From Desulfosporosinus sp. (GTDB taxonomy: Bacteria; Bacillota; Desulfitobacteriia; Desulfitobacteriales; Desulfitobacteriaceae), in NCBI GenBank assembly GCA_031292055.1, contig JARLHV010000034.1:29126-93125 (forward strand): a stretch of DNA of 64,000 nucleotides, in the 5' to 3' direction. Shown here piece after piece: positions 57,775 through 64,000 of the stretch. The notes beneath the pieces were generated by a model. That model was given only the letters and a program-made list of their open reading frames with translations. It did not search any database and was not told the DNA's origin. Numbering within the stretch: position 1 is the first letter of the stretch; every line of letters starts with the position of its first letter. The position numbers were made by a program, and so were the translations under genes.

Positions 57775-57893
57775 ATGTTTGTTGCGAGAAACGCCCGGTA
57801 GCGTGGAGTAGTTGCCGGGGAACGCAACAAGGTAAATAAAGCGACGCTCTCGTGCTTCAGTTTGATCTGACGCACTTCAAAGCGTTTAGGAGG
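57775..57893 (+). promoter_or_regulatory. Structured leader upstream of rplC
   Basis: TTGTTGCG (57779-57786) pairs exactly with CGCAACAA (57823-57830). Inside, CCCGGTAGC (57794-57802) pairs with GTTGCCGGG (57811-57819) with two G-U pairs, loop GTGGAGTA. A second arm forms from ACGCT/AGCGT (57844-57848 / 57881-57885) around GTGC-TCAG/CTGA-GCAC. The ribosome binding site TTAGGAGG follows. It looks like an autoregulatory leader; which protein binds is unknown to me. Confidence 0.6.
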
Positions 57894-57901
57894 TGGCATT
57901 C

Positions 57902-58531
57902 GTGTCCAAAGGAATTTTAGGTAAAAAGATTGGTATGACTCAGATCTTCACGACAGAAGGTCGTGTTGTTCCGGTCACAGTTGTCGAAGCCGGTCCTTGT
58001 CCGGTCGTACAGAAAAAAACGGTTGCGACAGACGGTTACAACGCTATTCAGATCGGTTTCTCGATGCTTCGCGAAAGCTTAAGCAATAAACCGAGAAAAG
58101 GGCATTTCCAAAAGGCATCACTTAAGCCGATGCGGTATGTTCGGGAGTTCAAGGTCAATGATGTCGACTCTTACGAAATCGGCCAGGAAGTACAGGTTGA
58201 TCTGTTTACTGTTGGTGACAAGATTGACGTTGTCGGCACTGCAAAGGGTAAAGGTTTCGCCGGAATGATCAAACGTCATCATGCTAGCCGTGGACCGATG
58301 GCTCATGGATCAAAGTATCATCGTCGTTCAGGTTCCTTAGGCGCGAAGGGTCCGGCTCGAGTTTTTAAAGGTCGTAAGCTGCCAGGACGTATGGGTGGCC
58401 AACGTGTAACAGTACAAAACCTGGAAGTGATCCGGGTTGATGCGGATAAAAATCTGATCTTGATTAAAGGGGCTGTCCCAGGAGCGAACAAATCGTTGCT
58501 CATTCTGAAGCCTTCTGTCAAGGCGAAGTAA
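57902..58531 (+). CDS. rplC: Ribosomal protein L3
   Basis: The 209-residue protein has the L3 start [19 protein letters not shown] and the late [12 protein letters not shown] region. The GTG at 57902 follows TAGGAGG at 8 bases and gives the usual N-terminus; a GTG at 57893 is also in frame. It opens the rplC-rpsN stretch. Confidence 0.97.
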   Translation: MSKGILGKKIGMTQIFTTEGRVVPVTVVEAGPCPVVQKKTVATDGYNAIQIGFSMLRESLSNKPRKGHFQKASLKPMRYVREFKVNDVDSYEIGQEVQVDLFTVGDKIDVVGTAKGKGFAGMIKRHHASRGPMAHGSKYHRRSGSLGAKGPARVFKGRKLPGRMGGQRVTVQNLEVIRVDADKNLILIKGAVPGANKSLLILKPSVKAK

Positions 58532-58554
58532 CACTGAGAAAGGAGGAATAAGCA

Positions 58555-59178
58555 ATGCCGAAAGTTCAAGTTTTAAATATGCAAGGCACATCGGTCGGGG
58601 AAATCGAACTTAGCGAAAGTGTCTTTGGAATTATTCCAAATACTCACGTTCTTCATTCAGCTGTTGTCTCACAACTGGCTGGAGAAAGGCGGGGAACGCA
58701 GTCTGCCTTGCTGCGCGGTGAAGTGCGCGGAGGTGGACGCAAACCATGGCGTCAAAAAGGAACGGGCCGTGCACGTTCTGGTAGTACACGTTCTCCATTG
58801 TGGAGAGGCGGTGGGGTTATTTTTGCACCCAAACCTCGTAAATATGGTTTTAAATTACCTAAAAAAGTTCGACGCTTGGCTTTGCACTCGGCACTTTCTT
58901 CGAAGGTTATGGAGCAACAGCTAATTGTACTTGATGCCTTAAGCATGGGGGAAGCAAAAACCCGTGAAATGGTAAAAGTACTCAAAGCTCTTAATGTTGA
59001 CAAGAAGGCAATGATTGTGATGGATGATGTGGATGAGGCTGTACAGCGCTGCGCACGCAACCTCGAGGGCATAAAAACAACGGATGTTGCAGGAATGAAT
59101 GTAATGGACATTCTTCATTATGATATTCTGGTAATGACCAAAGCGGCGGTAACTAAAACAGAGGAGGTGTTTGCGTAA
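58555..59178 (+). CDS. rplD: Ribosomal protein L4
   Basis: The 207-residue protein shows the L4 arginine/glycine loop (RGGGRKPWRQKGTGRARSGS) that reaches the exit tunnel. AAAGGAGG precedes the ATG. In other bacteria L4 represses the S10 operon, so it is one candidate ligand for the leader before rplC; this is inference. It overlaps rplW by 1 base. Confidence 0.97.
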   Translation: MPKVQVLNMQGTSVGEIELSESVFGIIPNTHVLHSAVVSQLAGERRGTQSALLRGEVRGGGRKPWRQKGTGRARSGSTRSPLWRGGGVIFAPKPRKYGFKLPKKVRRLALHSALSSKVMEQQLIVLDALSMGEAKTREMVKVLKALNVDKKAMIVMDDVDEAVQRCARNLEGIKTTDVAGMNVMDILHYDILVMTKAAVTKTEEVFA

Positions 59179-59465
59179 TGCGCGACGCACGTGATGTCCT
59201 CAAAAGTCCAGTAATCTCAGAGAAGTCTGTAGGACTTGTCGAGGAGAATAAATACTCCTTCTGGGTAAATCCAGCTGCGAACAAAATCGAAATCAAAGCA
59301 GCTGTCGAGAAGATGTTCAAGGTATCGGTTGTCGAACTTCGCACTATGAGTGTCAAAGGCAAAGAGAAGCGGGTCGGCAAATATGTTGGGAAAACATCAA
59401 ACCGCAAAAAAGCGATTGCAACACTTAAGGCTGGAGATAAGATCGAGAACTTCGCGGGCCTATAA
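59178..59465 (+). CDS. rplW: Ribosomal protein L23
   Basis: The 95-residue protein matches L23 (DVLKSPVISEKSVGLVEENKY). It sits at the exit tunnel and docks trigger factor and SRP. The ATG overlaps the rplD stop (TAATG), so translation is coupled. Confidence 0.97.
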   Translation: MRDARDVLKSPVISEKSVGLVEENKYSFWVNPAANKIEIKAAVEKMFKVSVVELRTMSVKGKEKRVGKYVGKTSNRKKAIATLKAGDKIENFAGL

Positions 59466-59499
59466 GGCAACTTGAAGCAAAGGAGGAAAATGAAAATTC

Positions 59500-60327
59500 A
59501 TGGCATTAAAATCATTTAAACCCACATCTCCAAGTCGTCGTCATATGACGGTATCGACCTTCGAAGAGATCACCAGAACAGAACCTGAACGTTCTTTGCT
59601 GAAGCCGTTGACAAACAAGGCTGGCCGCAATAACGATGGACGTTTATGCGTACGCCACAAGGGCGGCGGACATAAACGAATGTTCCGTGTCATTGATTTT
59701 AAGCGGAATAAAGATGGAATCCCTGCTCGCGTTGCGAGCATTGAATACGATCCCAATCGCTCAGCTAATATCGCCTTATTGTACTATCAAGATGGACTTA
59801 AGACCTATATTCTAGCACCGAGCGGCTTACAAGTGGATCAAATGGTTGTTTCTGGACCGGATGCAGACATTAAGATTGGTAATACATTACCTCTTCAGAA
59901 TATTCCGGTGGGTACTTTGCTCCACAACATTGAGATGAAACCTGGCAAAGGGGCTCAGATGGTTCGCTCGGCTGGTGGATCAGCTCAACTCATGGCCAAA
60001 GAAGGTTCCTACGCAACGCTCAGACTTCCTTCTGGTGAAATGCGCATGATTCGTATTGAATGTCGCGCAACCATTGGTCAAGTGGGGAATTTAGATCATG
60101 AGAACATTAACGTTGGTAAAGCTGGAAGGTCGCGTTGGCTGGGTATTCGTCCGACAGTTCGTGGTTCTGTAATGAACCCTTGTGACCATCCACATGGTGG
60201 GGGCGAAGGACGTAACTCGATCGGCCGCAACCCATGTACTCCTTGGGGAAAACCAGCTCTGGGGGCAAAAACCCGGAAGAAGAAGAATTCGTCGAATCGC
60301 TTTATTGTGAAACGGCGCAGTAAGTAG
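59500..60327 (+). CDS. rplB: Ribosomal protein L2
   Basis: The 275-residue protein has the L2 core with [18 protein letters not shown] and the conserved late region [14 protein letters not shown], which includes the histidine near the peptidyl-transferase centre. AAAGGAGG precedes the ATG. Confidence 0.98.
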   Translation: MALKSFKPTSPSRRHMTVSTFEEITRTEPERSLLKPLTNKAGRNNDGRLCVRHKGGGHKRMFRVIDFKRNKDGIPARVASIEYDPNRSANIALLYYQDGLKTYILAPSGLQVDQMVVSGPDADIKIGNTLPLQNIPVGTLLHNIEMKPGKGAQMVRSAGGSAQLMAKEGSYATLRLPSGEMRMIRIECRATIGQVGNLDHENINVGKAGRSRWLGIRPTVRGSVMNPCDHPHGGGEGRNSIGRNPCTPWGKPALGAKTRKKKNSSNRFIVKRRSK

Positions 60328-60345
60328 TCGAAAGGAGGCCTATAA

Positions 60346-60627
60346 ATGGGCAGATCTCTGAAAAAAGGACCTTTCGTCGAACTTCGTTTACTCGCACGTG
60401 TCGAAGCGATGAACGAATCAGGTGAAAAACGCGTCATCAAGACGTGGTCCAGACGCTCGACAATATTTCCGCAAATGGTCGGACTCACCATTGCGGTTCA
60501 CGATGGACGGAAGCATGTTCCGGTCTATGTTACCGAAGATATGGTAGGGCATAAACTGGGCGAGTTTTCCCCTACTCGCACCTTTAAGGGCCATGCTGGC
60601 AGCGAAAAAACCAGCGGCTTACGTTAA
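60346..60627 (+). CDS. rpsS: Ribosomal protein S19
   Basis: The 93-residue protein begins [11 protein letters not shown] and contains [15 protein letters not shown] and [13 protein letters not shown], as in S19. AAAGGAGG precedes the ATG. Confidence 0.98.
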   Translation: MGRSLKKGPFVELRLLARVEAMNESGEKRVIKTWSRRSTIFPQMVGLTIAVHDGRKHVPVYVTEDMVGHKLGEFSPTRTFKGHAGSEKTSGLR

Positions 60628-60649
60628 TTCGAGAGGAGGTTAAAGGCAC

Positions 60650-60991
60650 ATGCAAGCAAAAGCAGTGGCAAAATATGTACGTATCTCTCCTCGCAAGGTG
60701 CGCCAAGTCGTCAATTTGATCCGTGGCAAAAAGATCAGTGATGCGTTCGCTATTCTTCAGTTTACACCTAACGGTTCCACAGATGATGTGGCAAAGGTGT
60801 TGAAGTCAGCAGTTGCAAATGCAGGACACAACTATAACATGAATGTTGATGATCTGATTATTACTGAAATTTGTGTGGATCAAGGACCGACGTTAAAACG
60901 CATCAAGCCTCGAGCCATGGGACGTGCAGACCAAATCCGGAAACGGACGAGTCACATTACTGTGGTTGTGGGCGAGAAGAAGGAGGGCTAA
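60650..60991 (+). CDS. rplV: Ribosomal protein L22
   Basis: The 113-residue protein has [21 protein letters not shown] and the tunnel loop region [27 protein letters not shown] precedes the ATG. Confidence 0.98.
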   Translation: MQAKAVAKYVRISPRKVRQVVNLIRGKKISDAFAILQFTPNGSTDDVAKVLKSAVANAGHNYNMNVDDLIITEICVDQGPTLKRIKPRAMGRADQIRKRTSHITVVVGEKKEG

Positions 60992-60995
60992 ACTT

Positions 60996-61658
60996 ATGGG
61001 TCAAAAGGTTAATCCCAAAGGCCTCCGCATCGGAATTATCCGGGACTGGGAAAGCCGATGGTATGCAGACAAGAATTACATGGAACTTCTTCATGAAGAC
61101 TTGAAGATCCGTGCTTTTGTAAAAAACAAACTCAAGCAAGCAGGTTGCCCAAAAGTTGAGATCGAACGAGCAGCCAGTCGCGTAAAGGTATCGGTTCATG
61201 CAGCTAAACCCGGCATTGTTATCGGTCGAGGCGGTACGGAAGTTGAAAATTTACGTAAGCAACTTGAAGTAATCACTGGCAAACAAGTGGCAGTCAATAT
61301 TGTTGAAATCAAGAAACCTGAAATGGATGCCACCTTGGTAGCCGAAAACATCGCATTACAACTCGAAAAACGAGTGTCCTTCCGGCGGGCAATGAAGCAA
61401 ACTGTTGGCCGAACAATGCGGACAGGTGCACAAGGAATTAAAATTCAATGCAGCGGCCGTCTGGCTGGAGCCGAAATTGCCCGAACCGAATGGTATCATG
61501 AAGGAAAAGTACCCCTTCACACCTTGCGTGCTGATATTGACTACGGTTTTGCGGAAGCCAATACCACGTATGGCAAAATTGGTATCAAGGTTTGGATTTA
61601 TAAAGGTGAGGTTCTTCCCGCCAAGAAGGTCGTCGCTCAGGTGGAAGGAGGAAACTAG
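60996..61658 (+). CDS. rpsC: Ribosomal protein S3
   Basis: The 220-residue protein starts [20 protein letters not shown] and has the KH-domain region VIGRGG. An in-frame upstream extension into rplV is rejected. GGAGG at 60982 precedes it. It follows rplV by 4 bases. Confidence 0.97.
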   Translation: MGQKVNPKGLRIGIIRDWESRWYADKNYMELLHEDLKIRAFVKNKLKQAGCPKVEIERAASRVKVSVHAAKPGIVIGRGGTEVENLRKQLEVITGKQVAVNIVEIKKPEMDATLVAENIALQLEKRVSFRRAMKQTVGRTMRTGAQGIKIQCSGRLAGAEIARTEWYHEGKVPLHTLRADIDYGFAEANTTYGKIGIKVWIYKGEVLPAKKVVAQVEGGN

Positions 61659-62096
61659 ATGTTAGTCCCATCCAGAGTGAAACATCGAAAACAACATCGT
61701 GGTCGGATGCATGGTAAGGCTACGCGCGGTAACACTATTAGTTTTGGAGAATTTGGTCTTGTGGCCTTGGAATGTGGTTGGATCACGAATCGCCAAATAG
61801 AGGCTGCTCGTATCGCTATGACCCGTTTTATCAAACGGGGGGGGCAAGTTTGGATTAAAATCTTCCCGGATAAGCCTGTTACAGCTAAACCGGCTGAAAC
61901 CCGTATGGGTAGTGGTAAAGGTTCACCAGAATACTGGGTTGCGGTTGTCAAACCTGGTCGTGTAATGTTTGAATTGGACGGCGTTACGGAAGAGCAAGCT
62001 CGTGAGGCTCTGCGCTTGGCAATGCATAAACTCCCGATCAAATGCAAGTTCGTTACCCGTGCTGATCAAGAAGGAGGTGACGCAAATGAAAACTAA
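61659..62096 (+). CDS. rplP: Ribosomal protein L16
   Basis: The 145-residue protein matches L16 ([27 protein letters not shown], [15 protein letters not shown]). It starts right after rpsC with GGAAGGAGG upstream. It overlaps rpmC by 11 bases. Confidence 0.97.
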   Translation: MLVPSRVKHRKQHRGRMHGKATRGNTISFGEFGLVALECGWITNRQIEAARIAMTRFIKRGGQVWIKIFPDKPVTAKPAETRMGSGKGSPEYWVAVVKPGRVMFELDGVTEEQAREALRLAMHKLPIKCKFVTRADQEGGDANEN

Positions 62097-62289
62097 TGAG
62101 TTTCGTGACCTGACCAACGATGAAGTGTTAAAGGAAATTGACGACTTCAAAACAGAACTGTTTAATTTGCGTTTCCAATTGGCAACGGGTCAACTCGATA
62201 ACCCAATGCGAATTCGTGAAGTCCGCAAAGGTATTGCCCGCGGTAAAACGATCCTTCGTGAGCGCGAGTTGAAAATTGAACGTGTCTAA
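62086..62289 (+). CDS. rpmC: Ribosomal protein L29
   Basis: The 67-residue protein matches L29 ([20 protein letters not shown]). Its start overlaps the rplP end and has AAGGAGGTG upstream inside rplP. Coupled translation is expected. Confidence 0.95.
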   Translation: MKTNEFRDLTNDEVLKEIDDFKTELFNLRFQLATGQLDNPMRIREVRKGIARGKTILRERELKIERV

Positions 62290-62312
62290 GTTGAGAAAGG
62301 AGGCTTTTCAGC

Positions 62313-62573
62313 GTGGAAAGAGCCCAACGTAAGGTTCGGATTGGCAAGGTAGTCAGCGACAAGATGAATAAAACCGTCGTTGTCTCCGTGGAGATTACTG
62401 AGCGCCACCCAGTTTATAAAAAATCAATTACTCGTACGAAAAACTATAAGGCTCATGACGAAAACAATGAAGCACATACGGGAGACACTGTCTCGATCAT
62501 GGAAACTCGCCTTTTGAGTAAAGATAAATGCTGGCGTGTGGTTGAAATACTTCAAAAATCACTTGCTCTCTAA
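62313..62573 (+). CDS. rpsQ: Ribosomal protein S17
   Basis: The 86-residue protein matches S17 ([32 protein letters not shown]). GTG is the start, after AAAGGAGG. Confidence 0.97.
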   Translation: MERAQRKVRIGKVVSDKMNKTVVVSVEITERHPVYKKSITRTKNYKAHDENNEAHTGDTVSIMETRLLSKDKCWRVVEILQKSLAL

Positions 62574-62611
62574 AATTCTCATATATTTAGTTCGAAAGGG
62601 GGTCAATGGGA

Positions 62612-62977
62612 ATGATCCAGGTACAAACTAGGGTTAGAGTTGGTGACAACTCGGGCGCTAAAGAGCTAATGTGTATTCATGTGCTCGGCGGATCAATGCG
62701 CCGATATGCATCAATTGGAGATATAATTGTTGCTTCCGTTAAGCAAGCAACACCCGGGGGCGTTGTCAAAAAAGGGGAAGTTGTTAAGGCTGTTATAGTG
62801 CGGACACGGAAAGAGATTAAACGTCCAGACGGTTCTTATATTCGGTTTAGCGAAAATGCGGCTGTTCTCATTAAAGATGACAAGAGCCCACGTGGAACCC
62901 GTATCTTCGGACCAGTTGCTCGTGAGTTGCGTGATAATTTTATGAAAATCATTTCCCTGGCACCGGAAGTTATCTAA
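62612..62977 (+). CDS. rplN: Ribosomal protein L14
   Basis: The 121-residue protein starts [20 protein letters not shown], the L14 core. The ATG at 62612 gives the usual N-terminus; an ATG 6 bases upstream is closer to AAGGGGG. Confidence 0.97.
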   Translation: MIQVQTRVRVGDNSGAKELMCIHVLGGSMRRYASIGDIIVASVKQATPGGVVKKGEVVKAVIVRTRKEIKRPDGSYIRFSENAAVLIKDDKSPRGTRIFGPVARELRDNFMKIISLAPEVI

Positions 62978-63005
62978 GACCCCATGACATATGGAGGTGA
63001 AGAAA

Positions 63006-63359
63006 GTGGCTGCTACAAAGCATAAGGTACAACCTGACAAGATACACGTCAAAAAGGGCGACTATGTCATGGTAATCAGCGGTAAAGATGCCGGCAAAAA
63101 AGGCAAAGTTATTGATGTGATTCTCAAGAAAGGTCGCGTGGTGGTGGAAAAGGCGAACATTATCAAGCGTCATACCAAACCATCTCAAAGCATGCCTCAA
63201 GGTGGCATTGTTTCTAAAGAAGCACCAATGGCTAGTTCGAACGTCATGTTATATTGCCAAGAGTGTAATTCCGTGACTCGGGTCAGTGTCAAAGTGACGG
63301 AAGACGGAAAATCGCGCATCTGTAAAAAGTGCGGCGTGAATCTGCCGGATAAACACTAA
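63006..63359 (+). CDS. rplX: Ribosomal protein L24
   Basis: The 117-residue protein has [20 protein letters not shown], the KOW core of L24, and a C-terminal CQEC...CKKC pair. GTG at 63006 follows GGAGGTG; an ATG at 62991 in frame is longer. It helps start 50S assembly. Confidence 0.96.
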   Translation: MAATKHKVQPDKIHVKKGDYVMVISGKDAGKKGKVIDVILKKGRVVVEKANIIKRHTKPSQSMPQGGIVSKEAPMASSNVMLYCQECNSVTRVSVKVTEDGKSRICKKCGVNLPDKH

Positions 63360-63379
63360 TCGCGAAAGGAGGGACCCCA

Positions 63380-63919
63380 GTGGCTCGTCTGAAAGATAGA
63401 TACCTTAACGAAATCGCTCCTGCTTTACAGCAGAAGTTTGCTTATTCAAATGTCATGCAAATCCCCAAAGTGGATAAAATTGTCATCAATATGGGTGTTG
63501 GCGAAGCGGTTCAAAACTCCAAGGCGATTGATTCTGCTGTAGGAGACTTAATGAAGATTACAGGCCAAAAACCTGTTGTCACGAAAGCCAAGAAATCTAT
63601 TGCCGCCTTTAAACTGCGTGAAGGAATGGCGATTGGCTGCAAAGTCACCCTGCGTGGGCAACGGATGTATGAATTTATGGATCGCCTTTTAAATGTTGCT
63701 TTACCTCGCGTTCGTGACTTCCGAGGTGTTTCAGCCAAGGCGTTTGACGGACGTGGGAATTATACGTTAGGAATCAAGGAGCAGTTGATCTTCCCAGAAA
63801 TGGAGTACGACAAGATCGACAAACTTCGCGGAATGGATGTAGTTTTCGTAACGACGGCAAAATCGGACGAAGAAGCGCGCGAGTTGCTTCGTGGGTTCGG
63901 AATGCCGTACCGTGATTAG
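63380..63919 (+). CDS. rplE: Ribosomal protein L5
   Basis: The 179-residue protein matches L5 ([26 protein letters not shown] end). It binds 5S rRNA. GTG start with AAAGGAGGG. Confidence 0.97.
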   Translation: MARLKDRYLNEIAPALQQKFAYSNVMQIPKVDKIVINMGVGEAVQNSKAIDSAVGDLMKITGQKPVVTKAKKSIAAFKLREGMAIGCKVTLRGQRMYEFMDRLLNVALPRVRDFRGVSAKAFDGRGNYTLGIKEQLIFPEMEYDKIDKLRGMDVVFVTTAKSDEEARELLRGFGMPYRD

Positions 63920-63939
63920 AGAAAAGGAGGTTCAAGAGC

Positions 63940-64000
63940 GTGGCTAAGACATCAATGGTTGTCCGCCAAAACCGTGGACAAAAATTCGCCGTGCGTTCGC
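63940..64000 (+). CDS. rpsN: Ribosomal protein S14, 3' end cut by window
   Basis: Twenty residues are visible from GTG at 63940 (AKTSMVVRQNRGQKFAVRS), after AAAAGGAGG. The N-terminus is that of the short zinc-type S14, and the gene order L5-S14 supports it. The cysteines that would prove the zinc type lie beyond the window. Confidence 0.88.
   Translation, partial: MAKTSMVVRQNRGQKFAVRS

Noticed and set aside
60924..60995. N-terminal extension of S3 into rplV
   Set aside because: Arg/Trp-rich sequence with no likeness to S3; the canonical start at 60996 fits.

Overview
The window looks like a chromosome segment of an anaerobic, low-to-mid GC, spore-forming Firmicute of the Desulfosporosinus/Desulfitobacterium type (Peptococcaceae). 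The reasons are conserved Bacillota/Clostridia gene order, Gram-positive style ribosome binding sites (GGAGG with GTG and TTG starts), sigma-A promoters, a cysteine T-box, the ctsR-mcsA-mcsB-clpC heat-shock operon, rubrerythrin and CarD. A secreted glutamic (G1/eqolisin) peptidase near the left end is a family best known from acid-loving organisms, so an acidophilic or acid-tolerant relative is possible. The species is an inference and cannot be fixed from the sequence alone.

Positions 1-31000 are a mixed region of housekeeping and accessory genes: a cut SulP anion transporter, the G1 peptidase, malic enzyme, MurJ, a UbiD-type decarboxylase, uracil-DNA glycosylase, a short QueG-like iron-sulfur protein, sbcDC, a DTW-domain protein, a soluble chemoreceptor-like protein, an RluA pseudouridine synthase, a YgbA-like protein, a membrane protein of unknown function, NUDIX and MFS genes on the minus strand, rubrerythrin, an M24 peptidase, UspA, and a repeat-rich tail-anchored protein. 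The ctsR-mcsA-mcsB-clpC operon follows, with a CtsR operator, and then an unusual RadA.

Positions 31000-41220 hold the conserved block carD-yacL-ispD-ispF-gltX-[T-box]-cysE-cysS-mrnC-thyX-rlmB-sigH. Compared with the usual Firmicute order, disA is missing after radA and yacP is missing between rlmB and sigH. Positions 41330-64000 are the translation and transcription supercluster: tRNA-Thr, tRNA-fMet, rpmG, secE, nusG, rplKAJL, rpoBC, a YbxF/L7Ae protein, rpsL, rpsG, fusA, tuf and the S10/spc operon up to the start of rpsN, where the window ends.

Regulatory RNA is abundant and mostly readable: a Cys T-box, an L1 mRNA-binding site, an L10 leader with attenuator, an rpoB leader with a terminator-like hairpin, hairpins before rpsL, and a well-folded leader with its own extended -10 promoter between rpsJ and rplC that I could not assign to a known class. 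A family of degenerate short-word repeats (cacgaagc/gttcgaa/gacctcgg-like) recurs in gene gaps and runs into the 3' ends of mcsB, ispD and rlmB. I saw no CRISPR array, prophage, intact insertion sequence or anti-phage island. The most interesting items are the rplC leader, the repeat family, the divergent RadA with disA missing, the G1 peptidase and the repeat-rich tail-anchored protein.
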